Part shown: in pieces, positions 1 through 10,347 of the stretch
How the letters are laid out: the number at the start of each line of letters is the position of its first letter
Numbering within the stretch: position 1 is the first letter of the stretch
Assembly (NCBI RefSeq): GCF_028368935.1
Contig: NZ_JAQNDK010000001.1
Span: 434,001 to 498,000, forward strand
Length of the DNA: 64,000 nt
From: Sorangium aterium
GTDB taxonomy: Bacteria > Myxococcota_A > Polyangia > Polyangiales > Polyangiaceae
Reading direction: 5' to 3'
The notes under the pieces: generated by a model
The model's database searches: none
The model's input: only the letters and a program-made list of their open reading frames with translations
What the model was told of the DNA's origin: nothing
Position numbers and translations under genes: made by a program

Positions 1-1
1 C

Positions 2-628
2 GACCTGGCGGAGCGGGCCGTCGAGGTCCGGTCGCTCGAGGTGACCGGCGCCTCGCGCGGCGGGCCCGGCGCGCCGGCCGAGGGCGCCGCGCCGGCCGCC
101 GATGCCGCGCCGGCCGCGGGTGCCGCGCCGGCCGCGGGCGCTGCGTCCGCCACCCTCGATCTCGAGCTCGGGGTGAGCAAGGGCTATTATGTGCGCTCGC
201 TGGCGCGCGATCTGGGCGCGCACCTCGACGTCCCCGCGCACCTGTCTGCGCTCCGCCGCACGGCGAGCGGCAGCTTCACCGTGGAGCAGGCCGTGTCCCT
301 CGATGCCGGCGCCGAGGTGCTGCGCGCGTCGCTGCGCCCGCTCGCCGACGCAGCCGCCGCGAGCCTCCCGGTCGCCCGCCTGACCGAGAACGGCGCCCGG
401 CGCGCGCGCATGGGACAAGCGCTCACGGAATCCGACTTCTCGCTATCTCCTGCGCACCCTGGCGCTGCTGTATGGCTCGATCCGGACGGAGTTGTCGTGG
501 CGCTCGGCGCTGCCGAGGTCGCCGATGAGAGCGCCGCTGATGGCCTTCCAGCGCCATCAGCGACTCGATTTTCCGTCCTGCGCGGCTTTTCTGGAGCGCC
601 CGACATGCGTGGGAATGCTGCTAGATAA
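2..628 (+). CDS. truB: tRNA pseudouridine(55) synthase TruB, C-terminal part
   Basis: TruB converts U55 in the T-loop of tRNAs to pseudouridine. The reading frame is open from base 2, so the gene starts left of the window and the catalytic Asp motif is not visible. The motif GYYVRSLARDLG, matching the family's K-G-x-Y-x-R-S/T-L-A-x-D-L-G box, starts near base 181. It is followed by the usual small C-terminal domain ending at TAA 626-628. Unusually, an insert of about 40 Ala/Pro/Gly residues (bases 41-155, repeated gccgcgccggcc-type units) sits just before that motif, where the family has a short strand connection. The identification is firm; the insert's role is unknown. Confidence 0.9.
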   Translation, partial: DLAERAVEVRSLEVTGASRGGPGAPAEGAAPAADAAPAAGAAPAAGAASATLDLELGVSKGYYVRSLARDLGAHLDVPAHLSALRRTASGSFTVEQAVSLDAGAEVLRASLRPLADAAAASLPVARLTENGARRARMGQALTESDFSLSPAHPGAAVWLDPDGVVVALGAAEVADESAADGLPAPSATRFSVLRGFSGAPDMRGNAAR

Positions 629-843
629 GAGAAACCCACAGCACACGGCAATTCCCTGGACTTCGGCAGATCTACGGCGCATGTCACTGGAAGCGCTCGG
701 CAGGATCGGTCGAGCTGGGGAGTCCGCCTTCGGGCGAGAGCGGCAAGAACGCGTGGTTCCGTCATCTCCTGAGATTTCGCGTCCCGGTCCGGTTGCGCTC
801 CCCTCGCCTGTTCCGTTACGATTCGTCCGTTAGGAGCCTCTGT

Positions 844-2136
844 TTGAGTCCCGATTTCGTTCCATTGCCAGCGCTCGGCGCTGCAGTTCTCTCCGCTGTA
901 CTTGGCTCGCTGTTCGTCGGTGCCGACACCGCACTGACGACGTTGAGCGCGACGAGGCTCGGCGCCCTGATTGAGCAGGCGACGGGCCCCACGAAGTCCG
1001 CCTACGAGCGGATTCGTCGAGAAGACGCCAAGCTCCGTTCCCGCTACCTGCTCGGCTGGGTCGTATCGACCAGCCTGACGGCCGCCTGCTTCGACCTCTT
1101 CTTCCGGCGGGTTGTCCCTGGCGCGGCGCTCTATCTCGGGCTGGCGACCACGATCGTCGTCAGCGGAGCCCTTTACGAGGTCAGCTCCACGCTGGGCCGC
1201 AAGCACGCCGATCGGGCCGCATCGATGGCGGTCCGCTTCTTGCGCCCTCTCGAAATCGCCATGCTGCCGCTCGCCGTACCGCTCGGCTGGATCGGCTCCA
1301 AGCTGGGGCCGCGGGACGGTGAGCAGCCGTCGGACCCGAGGGTTGCCGAGGCGGAGGTCGAGATCCTCGTCGATGAGGTCGAGCGCTCTGGTCTGTTCGG
1401 GCGGGAGCCGGCGGAGATGATCCGGAATGTGCTCGAGTTCGCCGATCTCACGGCGCGGGACGTGATGGTGCCGCGGTCCAAGGTCGAGGCCATCGAGATC
1501 TCCACTCCGCTGGAGAAGGTGCTGGAGATCGTCACCGAGAGCGGGCACTCGCGGTATCCGGTCTACAAGGATCAGACCGACAACATCGCTGGTCTTCTCT
1601 ACGCGAAGGACCTGTTCAAGGTCCTCGAGGAGCGCCGGCTCAAGAACACGACGCTCCGGGAGATCACGCGGAGCCCTGCCAATTTCGTCGCCGAGTCGCA
1701 GCCTCTCTCCTCTCTGCTCCGGGAGATGAAGAGCCGGAGACAGCACCTCGCGATCGTGGTCGACGAGTTTGGCGGTATGTCGGGGATTGTCACCCTGGAG
1801 GACGTGCTCGAGGAGATCGTCGGAGACATCCGGGACGAGCATGACGAGACGGACGACGGTGCCGCCATCCAGGATCTTGGCGACGGCCGCTTGGTCGCCG
1901 ACGCGGCCGTGTCGATGAGCGATCTCTCGGCCTACCTGGGCGCCGAGCTCGACCGGGAGGGAAAGTACGATTCCCTCGGCGGGATGATCACGCAGCACGT
2001 CGGCAAGGTGCCCGAGGTAGGCACGGCCGTGAGCAAGTTCGGCCTACGCTTCATCGTGCGCGACAGCGACGAGCGCCACATCGGCAAGGTCGAGATCGTC
2101 CGCCCCCGCGCCATGGGCGCCGGCGGCGCGGCCTGA
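844..2136 (+). CDS. CNNM/CorC-family membrane protein with CBS pair (hemolysin-C-like)
   Basis: A 430-residue protein with an N-terminal membrane region (DUF21/CNNM type, first ~150 residues with hydrophobic segments), a CBS-domain pair (ARDVMVPRS starts the first, GMSGIVTLEDVLEEIVGDI ends the second) and a C-terminal CorC_HlyC domain (YDSLGGMI). The family is linked to Mg2+/Co2+ efflux and ion homeostasis at the inner membrane. I chose TTG 844 because TAGGAG at 831-836 lies 7 bases before it; the in-frame TTG at 793 has no such site. The first two membrane helices are less hydrophobic than in typical members. The family is sure; the transported ion is not. Confidence 0.85.
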   Translation: MSPDFVPLPALGAAVLSAVLGSLFVGADTALTTLSATRLGALIEQATGPTKSAYERIRREDAKLRSRYLLGWVVSTSLTAACFDLFFRRVVPGAALYLGLATTIVVSGALYEVSSTLGRKHADRAASMAVRFLRPLEIAMLPLAVPLGWIGSKLGPRDGEQPSDPRVAEAEVEILVDEVERSGLFGREPAEMIRNVLEFADLTARDVMVPRSKVEAIEISTPLEKVLEIVTESGHSRYPVYKDQTDNIAGLLYAKDLFKVLEERRLKNTTLREITRSPANFVAESQPLSSLLREMKSRRQHLAIVVDEFGGMSGIVTLEDVLEEIVGDIRDEHDETDDGAAIQDLGDGRLVADAAVSMSDLSAYLGAELDREGKYDSLGGMITQHVGKVPEVGTAVSKFGLRFIVRDSDERHIGKVEIVRPRAMGAGGAA

Positions 2137-2173
2137 AGCGGCGGGCCGCGCGGGAGGCATTGGCGAGCTGCCC

Positions 2174-2337
2174 GGCCCGGAGCGAGGGGGGGCGTCGCGC
2201 GGCACGGCGCGGGGCCCCGCCGAACTCGCCCAAGTGACAAAGCTCCTCCGGCTTCGCCGGAGGAGCTTTGTCACTTGGGCTCAGACATCGGCCCATCCCC
2301 GCGCCGTGCCGCGCGACGCCCCCCCTCGCTCCGGGCC
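2174..2337. repeat. Large two-level palindrome with 41-bp perfect arms
   Basis: Bases 2174-2214 are the exact reverse complement of 2297-2337 (41 of 41). Inside, 2228-2252 is the exact reverse complement of 2256-2280 (25 of 25) with a TTC loop. Only the connecting pieces (about 13-16 bases each side) are imperfect. The element lies between a gene ending at 2136 and a convergent gene ending at 2538. No T-run follows, so a classical intrinsic terminator is not shown, but the transcript would fold into one long hairpin. It could be a bidirectional terminator, a MITE-like remnant or a cruciform site. Confidence 0.9.
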
Positions 2338-2362
2338 TACCGTCCCACCTCACGCGCCGCGG

Positions 2363-2416
2363 GCGGCGCTCCAGATCTGCCGCGGCCGAGCGGCGCTCCA
2401 GATCTGCCGCGGCCGA
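2363..2416. repeat. 27-bp perfect tandem duplication
   Basis: Bases 2363-2389 and 2390-2416 are identical 27-mers, each containing BglII-like agatct and SacII-like ccgcgg centres. A third copy begins (gcggcgcg) and diverges. The duplication lies between the large palindrome and the second inverted repeat, in the same 400-base convergent spacer. Confidence 0.9.
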
Positions 2417-2438
2417 GCGGCGCGCGCCCGCACAGGAG

Positions 2439-2515
2439 ACGGGCCCAGATCGGCGTTTTCGGCGCGCAGGCGCACTCCGGTGCGCCGAGCACCGAAAACG
2501 TCGAGATGGGCCCGT
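2439..2515. repeat. Imperfect long inverted repeat
   Basis: The left arm starts acgggcccagatcggcgttt and the right arm ends in gagatgggcccgt. The arms pair over about 37 bases with roughly six mismatches, including the shared block cgttttcgg. The element ends 23 bases before the stop of the minus-strand gene at 2538, so it may end transcription of one or both converging genes. Confidence 0.75.
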
Positions 2516-2537
2516 ATCCGAAGCGGGCGCGTGCCGC

Positions 2538-3743
2538 TCAGCGGGCGAGGGAGATTTTGTGGAGCTCGTTCGCGAGATCGTCGCCCTCCTTGATGAGGCC
2601 GGGCGTCTCTTCGACGGGGTTGTCCTTGTTGCCGTCGAGCGTCTTGCGGATGTCCGCCATCGCGCTGGCGAGCCGGAAGACCATCTGCTCGCTCGTGAGG
2701 CCTGCAACGGACTGAGGATCGACCGGGAGGGCCTGCAGATCGCCGCCGGCGATGTCGCCCTTCGTCCAGCGGGTGGCCTCCTTCTCGGCGGGCTTCAAGC
2801 CCTGCTGCGTGCGCTCGAGGCGGCTCACCGTGTACTTCGCCGGCCAGTCCTTGCCGAACGGGAACGGCGCCTTGTTGGGAACGAGCTCGGCCACCGTCTT
2901 GTCGCCGTCCCGGCGGAAGACCACCGAGAAGTTCACGACCGGCTCCTCCTGCTCCTTCCACGATTTCTCGACGGGAGCCTGCGCGGCGGAGAGGACGTTC
3001 TTGAGGCTGTCCTTGGTCTTGTTCAGATCCTGGACCGCCGTGGTGTAGGTGAGGAGCTGGCGCATCACCCGCCCCGGGAGGCTGCCGATCTGCTTGCCCT
3101 CCAGGTTGGTGGCGTCGAACGGGACGTTGATGCCGCCCAGCTCGTTCACGAGCTCCGCGGGGAACTTCTTCCCCTCGAGCGCCGCCCGGCCCGCCTCGAG
3201 CTTCTCCTTCAGCGCCGCCATCTTCTCGTTCGCGGCCTTCACGTCCTTCTCGAGCGCCGCGGCGCCCTCGACCGCGAGCTTGCCGCGATCGCCGCGCTCC
3301 TTCGCGCCGCCGATGGCGAAGCCCACGGCGATGCCGACGACCGCCGCGAGGCCGGCGTAGAGCGCCGTCTTCTTCGAGGCCTTCCGGCGCTCCTGCTCGA
3401 CCTCCTCGCCGACCTCGACCTTGATGGTCTGCGCGGCCGCCGTCGGCTTGGGCGGGGGCGTCTGGATCACAGGACGCGGCGCCGGCGCGAACGGAGGCAA
3501 CGGGATGCCTGGCGAGATCCCGGGCGGAGGCGCGATGCCCCCCACGGAGGGCATCGGCGGCCGCGCGCTCGGATGCGGAGAGGGCACGCCGATCGGGCCC
3601 GCGTTCATGTCGGGAGGCGGCCCCGATCCGGGCTGCGAGCCAGGCACGGGAAGGGGGACGGCCGCTCCCGGCGCCCCGCCTATCGCCGTTTTGCCAAGCC
3701 GAGCCTTCAGATCGATTTTGCTCTTCTTCTTTTCTTCAGCCAT
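2538..3743 (-). CDS. Membrane-anchored Pro-rich protein of unknown function
   Basis: 401 residues. A Lys-rich start (MAEEKKKSKIDLKARLGK) is followed by about 85 residues rich in Pro and Gly, a basic stretch (RRKASKK) and one transmembrane helix around residues 126-145 (ALYAGLAAVVGIAVGFAIGG). An Ala/Lys/Glu-rich coiled-coil-like segment follows (about 150-200), then a folded C-terminal domain. The topology suggests a cytoplasmic Pro-rich tail and a periplasmic domain. GGAG precedes ATG 3743. I recognise no family; it resembles lineage-specific myxobacterial envelope proteins. The spacer upstream is shared with a divergent hydrolase gene. Confidence 0.75.
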   Translation of the reverse strand: MAEEKKKSKIDLKARLGKTAIGGAPGAAVPLPVPGSQPGSGPPPDMNAGPIGVPSPHPSARPPMPSVGGIAPPPGISPGIPLPPFAPAPRPVIQTPPPKPTAAAQTIKVEVGEEVEQERRKASKKTALYAGLAAVVGIAVGFAIGGAKERGDRGKLAVEGAAALEKDVKAANEKMAALKEKLEAGRAALEGKKFPAELVNELGGINVPFDATNLEGKQIGSLPGRVMRQLLTYTTAVQDLNKTKDSLKNVLSAAQAPVEKSWKEQEEPVVNFSVVFRRDGDKTVAELVPNKAPFPFGKDWPAKYTVSRLERTQQGLKPAEKEATRWTKGDIAGGDLQALPVDPQSVAGLTSEQMVFRLASAMADIRKTLDGNKDNPVEETPGLIKEGDDLANELHKISLAR

Positions 3744-4187
3744 CGGCTCCTCGAGGACGGGATCGCTGCACCACTTCGCGCTGAAAACTCCAGCCCGCCC
3801 GAGGGAATCGACCCACCACGGCCCGAACCGGAGCTGCCGCTGCGCGAGCGGCAGCAGAAGACGACACGGGCCGGCCTCCAGCAGACCGACATGGGAGCGG
3901 GGAGGGAAAGATCAGCAACACGACGGGAGCGCCGGGCGAGCGGACAACCCGCCGGGCACGTTAGCGGCGCGCTGCCTGGAATGTCAACGCGATGGCGATC
4001 GCAGCGCGGGATGTGTTTCGACAGGCGATCGCCAGGCCACCCGGGCCCACGGCAGCCCCCGCTGGCCCGCAGCTGCGCCCTCGCCGGGTCGGTACCGTCG
4101 CTCCCGGCCCCCATCCTTTCCCATCACGCAGGCGACCGCCGGCAACCTGGCCCTCCGCGAAGGGACCGGGTAGGAAGCAGGGGGCTC
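3744..4187. other. 444-base divergent spacer with a hairpin
   Basis: The spacer separates the minus-strand gene starting at 3743 from the plus-strand hydrolase at 4188, so it must hold both promoters. The one clear structure is a 9-bp perfect stem with a 5-base loop at 3833-3855 (gctgccgct / agcggcagc), about 90 bases upstream of the minus-strand start. I see no convincing -35/-10 pair and no gene. Confidence 0.6.
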
Positions 4188-5303
4188 ATGGTCTCGTTCA
4201 AGTTCGGCGGGGGTCGGCCGCCGCGGCTCCGCTCTCCTTCCGGCAGCGGACCGCAGGCGCCGCCAGCTTCATCCACCGGCAACAGACCGCAGGCGCCGCC
4301 CGCGGCATCCTTTGGCGACGGGCGGCAGGCGGCACCCCCGCCTTCCAGCGGCGGGTGGCAGGCGCCGCCCCCTCCTGCCTCCAGCGGGGGCCGGCGGGGG
4401 CCGCCCTCGCGCCGGCCGTCGCTCCGGATGGAGACCCGGCGGGTCACGAGCTTCGATGGAACCGACATCACCTACCGCGTGACGCCGCCGCCGTTCGAGG
4501 GGGCGAAGACGGTGGTCCTGGTCAACGGTCTGGGCGGGCCGTACCTCGCCTGGCGGGCGCAGGTCGAGTACCTCTCCGACCAGTACCGGTTCATCACGTG
4601 GGACTACCGCGGGATGTACGCGTCGAGGCGCCCGTCGCCGGACGTTCCGGAGGCCTATGCGGTCGCGAACCATGTCCGCGACCTGGAGGCGATCCTCGCC
4701 GTCGAAGGGATCCGGCACGGCTCGCTGATGGGATGGAGCGTGGGCGTCCAGGTGGTGCTGGAGGCGTTCCACAGGCTCCCGGGGTTCGCCGCGAACCTGG
4801 TCCTGCTGAACGGCACCTACCGCCGGCCGCTGGGGACGATGGGGCCGCTGCCTGGGCTCGGGCGGCTGTTCCCGCCGTTCGTGGCGCTCGCGGCGCGTGC
4901 TCACACGCTGGCGGCCCGGGTGACGGGCAGCACCATGGCCCCGCCGGACGCGGTGCACTGGCTGAAGCGAATGGGGCTGCTCGGCAAGACGCTCGACGGC
5001 GATGCGTTCGCCGAGCTCGTGCAGCCTTTCGGCCGGCTCGACATGGACGCGCTCTTCAGCAACCTGCGCGCGCTGGACGCCCACGACGCCGAGCACGTGC
5101 TCGAGCAGATCGACGTCCCGACGCTGCTCATCACCGGCGACCGCGACGCGTTCACCCCGCGGGCGCTGGCGCAGTCGATGGCACGCCGCATCCCGATGGC
5201 GGAGATCCTCGTGGTCCGCGGCGGGACCCACACCACCGCGGTCGAGTTCCCCGAGCTCGTCTCGCTCCGGATCGAGCGCTTCTTCGCCGATCATGGGTTC
5301 TAG
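4188..5303 (+). CDS. Alpha/beta hydrolase with Pro-rich N-terminal extension
   Basis: 371 residues. From about residue 82 this is a standard alpha/beta hydrolase: the nucleophile elbow is GWSVG (Ser184), the acid is in TGDRDAF (Asp320) and the base in GGTHTT (His348), with a cap region between. The oxyanion loop is NGLGGPY. Residues 20-80 are a low-complexity Pro/Ser/Gly extension made of repeats such as PQAPPAS. ATG 4188 has an upstream taggaag; ATG 4428 (METRRVTSF) would remove the extension and cannot be excluded. No signal peptide is seen. The substrate is unknown; esterase, lipase or dehalogenase-like hydrolases share this pattern. Confidence 0.8.
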   Translation: MVSFKFGGGRPPRLRSPSGSGPQAPPASSTGNRPQAPPAASFGDGRQAAPPPSSGGWQAPPPPASSGGRRGPPSRRPSLRMETRRVTSFDGTDITYRVTPPPFEGAKTVVLVNGLGGPYLAWRAQVEYLSDQYRFITWDYRGMYASRRPSPDVPEAYAVANHVRDLEAILAVEGIRHGSLMGWSVGVQVVLEAFHRLPGFAANLVLLNGTYRRPLGTMGPLPGLGRLFPPFVALAARAHTLAARVTGSTMAPPDAVHWLKRMGLLGKTLDGDAFAELVQPFGRLDMDALFSNLRALDAHDAEHVLEQIDVPTLLITGDRDAFTPRALAQSMARRIPMAEILVVRGGTHTTAVEFPELVSLRIERFFADHGF

Positions 5304-5347
5304 CGCCGCCCGCCCGCCTGGCCCGGGGCCAGGCGGGCATGCGCCGC

Positions 5348-7732
<2,385 letters not shown>

Positions 7733-7787
7733 GGGCGCGGCATACGCGCAGGGTGCACGCGCGTCCAGGCTTGACTTGCTGTCTGCC

Positions 7788-9071
7788 TCAGCACCCCGCC
7801 GCGATGATGTCGCCGTCGCGCAGCACGGCCCGCGCGCGCGGCGCGCCCCAGGGCTGCACGATCGCGTTCTCGTGGGGCAGGTCCCACACGGCGAGATCCG
7901 CGCGCAGCCCCGGACGGACGGCGCCGCACACGCCGCCGAGGCCGAGCGCGACCGCCGCCTCGCGCGTCGCGCCCAGGATCGCCTCGGCGACGGTGAGGCC
8001 GTAGAGCCGCACCCCGAGCGCGAGCGCGAGCGGCAGGCTCTCGGTCGGCGCCGTGCCGGGGTTCGCGTCGCTGCCCACGATCAGCGGGACGCCGGCGGCC
8101 CGGAGCGCGGCGACGGGCGGCGGCTCCTGCCGCAGCGTGAAGCTCGCGACGGGCAGCAGCGCGGCGGCGACGCCCGCCTGGGCGAGCGCCGCGATGCCGG
8201 CCGGGGCGACGTGCTCGAGGTGGTCGGCCGACGCGGCGCCGAGCGCGGCGGCGAGCTCGGCGCCGCCCACGTCCGCGAACTGCCCGACGTGCACGCGCAC
8301 GCCGAGACCCAACCCGCGCGCGCGCTCGAGGACCGGCCGCGCCTCGTCCACCGAGAACGCGCCCCGGTCGATGTAGGCGTCGACGTAGCGCGCGAGGCCG
8401 GCCGCGGCGATCGCGGGGAGCCAGGAGCGCGCGACGGTCGCCGCGTAGGCCGCGCGGTCGCCGCCGGCCTCCGGGGGCAACGCGTGCAGCGCGAGGTACG
8501 TCGGAACGACGCGGGGCAGCCGCGCGTCCCTCCCCGCCTCGGCGACCGCCTCGAGCTGCTTGCGCTCCGTCGCCTCGTCGAGGCCGTAGCCGCTCTTGGC
8601 CTCGACGGCGGTCACGCCGAGCGCGGCCATCCGGCGGAGGCGGGCCCGGAGCGTGTCCGCGAGCTCGCCGGCGGCCGCGGCGCGCGCCGCGCGCATGCTC
8701 GCGACGATGCCGCCGCCGGCCGCGGCGATCGCCTCGTAGTCGCCGCCGGCCATGCGGATCGCGTACTCGGCGTCCCGCGAGCCGATCCAGGGCGCGTGCG
8801 TGTGGCAGTCGACGAGCCCGGGCGTGACGACCCCCCCGGCCTCGATCGCGATCGGCACGCCGGCCTCGGGCCGAAGGACCTCGTGCCGCGGTCCGACGGC
8901 GTCGATCGCGCCGCCTCGCACCACGATCGCGGCGTCTTCGATCACGCCGAGGGGGTCGCCGGCCGAGGCGCGGGACGGGTCGCAGGTGACGAGCCGGCGC
9001 GCCGTGATGGCGAACGGGCGCTCGGGGTGCTGCGCGGCCTCCGCGGGCGCGGCCCCCGGCGGCGCCGTCAC
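7788..9071 (-). CDS. hutI: Imidazolonepropionase
   Basis: 427 residues, close to the usual ~410. HutI opens 4-imidazolone-5-propionate to N-formimino-glutamate in histidine breakdown. Amidohydrolase landmarks: metal ligands in DCHTHAPW, the HutI box EAKSGYGLD, a later His in VHVGQFAD and SDANPGT near the C-terminus. GTG 9071 overlaps the stop of the upstream gene as GTGA, with GAGG 8 bases before it, so the two genes are probably translationally coupled. The partner is nagZ, not another hut gene, which is unusual. Confidence 0.92.
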   Translation of the reverse strand: MTAPPGAAPAEAAQHPERPFAITARRLVTCDPSRASAGDPLGVIEDAAIVVRGGAIDAVGPRHEVLRPEAGVPIAIEAGGVVTPGLVDCHTHAPWIGSRDAEYAIRMAGGDYEAIAAAGGGIVASMRAARAAAAGELADTLRARLRRMAALGVTAVEAKSGYGLDEATERKQLEAVAEAGRDARLPRVVPTYLALHALPPEAGGDRAAYAATVARSWLPAIAAAGLARYVDAYIDRGAFSVDEARPVLERARGLGLGVRVHVGQFADVGGAELAAALGAASADHLEHVAPAGIAALAQAGVAAALLPVASFTLRQEPPPVAALRAAGVPLIVGSDANPGTAPTESLPLALALGVRLYGLTVAEAILGATREAAVALGLGGVCGAVRPGLRADLAVWDLPHENAIVQPWGAPRARAVLRDGDIIAAGC

Positions 9072-10183
9072 GTCGCCGCCTCGGCGCCGCGCGCGCCGCG
9101 CGCCCGCTCGATGTCCTCGAGCACCGCCCGGGACGCGGGCCCGCCGACGATCTCGGCGAACGCCGCGGGCGAGGAGGCCGGCCGCGGCGGGCACCGCCGG
9201 CGCAGGCCCAGGCAGCGCGCGGCCGCCTCGGCGCAGCGCTCGCGGAAGCGCGGCTCGCGCTCGGCCTTGCGCACGAGCGCCTCGTGCACGCGATCCTGCA
9301 GGTCCTCGCGGTGGCAGACGAGCAGCGCGTCGCAGCCCGCCCAGACGGCCGCGGCGGCGGCCTCCTCGACGGCGTGGTGCGCGGCGATCGCGGCCATCTC
9401 GAGATCGTCCGAGAAGAGCACCCCCTCGAAGCCGATCTCGCCGCGCAGGAGGTCGGTGCAGATGGAGCGCGACAGCGTCGCCGGGACGCCGGGATCCAGC
9501 GCCTCGACGACGATGTGCGCCGTCATGAGCGACGCGACCCCGGCGCCGCAGGCGGCGCGGAACGGCGGCAGCTCGATCTCGTCGAGGCGGCCGCGCCCGT
9601 GGGCGATGGTCGGGAGCGCGAGGTGGCTGTCGAGCGCCGTGTCGCCGTGCCCCGGGAAGTGCTTGCCGCAGGCGAGCACGCCCTCCTCCTGGAGCCCCTC
9701 CAGGAACGCGACGGCGCTCCGCGCGACCGCGCCGGGATCGCGGCCGAACGCGCGATCGCCGATGATCGGGTTCGCCGGGTTCGAGTCGACGTCGAGCACC
9801 GGGGCGAAGTTCAGGTTGATGCCGACCGCCCGGAGCTCGGACGCGACGGCGCGCGCCGCGCGGCGCAGCAGCGGGAGGTCCGCGAGCTCGCCGAGGGAGC
9901 GCATCGACGGCAGCGTCAGGAACGGCGCGGGCAAGCGGGTGACGCGGCCCCCCTCCTGATCGATGCCGATGAAGGGAGGCCGTTCAGGGCCGCCCGCCGC
10001 GGCGAGCGCCTGGCAGAGCCGCGTCGTGGCGGCCGCGTCAGGGACGTTGCGCCGGAACAGGATCGCGCCGCCCCGCCGCCCCTCGGCGAGGGCCTTCAGG
10101 TACCGGGCCGGCGGCTCCACGCCGTCGAAGCCGCCCACGATGAGCTGACCACACAGGACCTCGAGCTCCAGATCGAGCCGCAT
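9068..10183 (-). CDS. nagZ: Beta-N-acetylhexosaminidase, GH3 (NagZ type)
   Basis: 371 residues. GH3 NagZ enzymes remove N-acetylglucosamine from anhydromuropeptides during cell-wall recycling in the cytoplasm. Diagnostic pieces: IGIDQEGGRV, the NagZ loop KHFPGHGDT followed by DSH (catalytic His/Asp pair) and the nucleophile region LFSDDLEM. No signal peptide is present, as expected. The C-terminal ~40 residues are Ala/Arg-rich and look non-catalytic. ATG 10183 (MRLDLELE) fits the family's N-terminus and is preceded by gagagg. It overlaps hutI by 4 bases. Confidence 0.9.
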   Translation of the reverse strand: MRLDLELEVLCGQLIVGGFDGVEPPARYLKALAEGRRGGAILFRRNVPDAAATTRLCQALAAAGGPERPPFIGIDQEGGRVTRLPAPFLTLPSMRSLGELADLPLLRRAARAVASELRAVGINLNFAPVLDVDSNPANPIIGDRAFGRDPGAVARSAVAFLEGLQEEGVLACGKHFPGHGDTALDSHLALPTIAHGRGRLDEIELPPFRAACGAGVASLMTAHIVVEALDPGVPATLSRSICTDLLRGEIGFEGVLFSDDLEMAAIAAHHAVEEAAAAAVWAGCDALLVCHREDLQDRVHEALVRKAEREPRFRERCAEAAARCLGLRRRCPPRPASSPAAFAEIVGGPASRAVLEDIERARGARGAEAAT

Positions 10184-10235
10184 CGTCCACCACCTCTCGC
10201 GCGGCGCAGGCGAGTGGCCGGCCGCGGAATCCGTT

Positions 10236-10257
10236 CGTAGACGACTCGTAAACGACT
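10236..10257. repeat. 11-bp direct repeat upstream of nagZ
   Basis: cgtagacgact (10236-10246) is followed directly by cgtaaacgact (10247-10257), differing at one base. It lies about 53 bases upstream of the nagZ start in a 164-base spacer, a position that could hold the promoter or a regulator site. Nothing more can be shown from the sequence. Confidence 0.4.
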
Positions 10258-10347
10258 TGGGCCGACGAGGCCACTTCCGGGGGATGCCGGCGCGCCGGAG
10301 GGGAGGCCGCGGCGCCGGAGGGGCGCAGCCCGTCGCGGTCGGCTCCG

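Noticed and set aside
492-833. 113-codon frame between truB and the CBS gene
   Set aside because: It overlaps truB in another frame, has no ribosome site and no recognisable content; the 215-base gap is better read as noncoding.
187-1998. Minus-strand 603-codon open frame over truB and the CBS protein
   Set aside because: It is antisense to conserved domains and has a biased composition; a third-position GC shadow.
2234-2715. Short frames across the palindromes
   Set aside because: They arise from the inverted repeats themselves and have no coding signature.
3795-3825. tRNA-like T-loop (gggtcgattccc on the minus strand)
   Set aside because: No matching acceptor, D-arm or anticodon arm could be folded around it.
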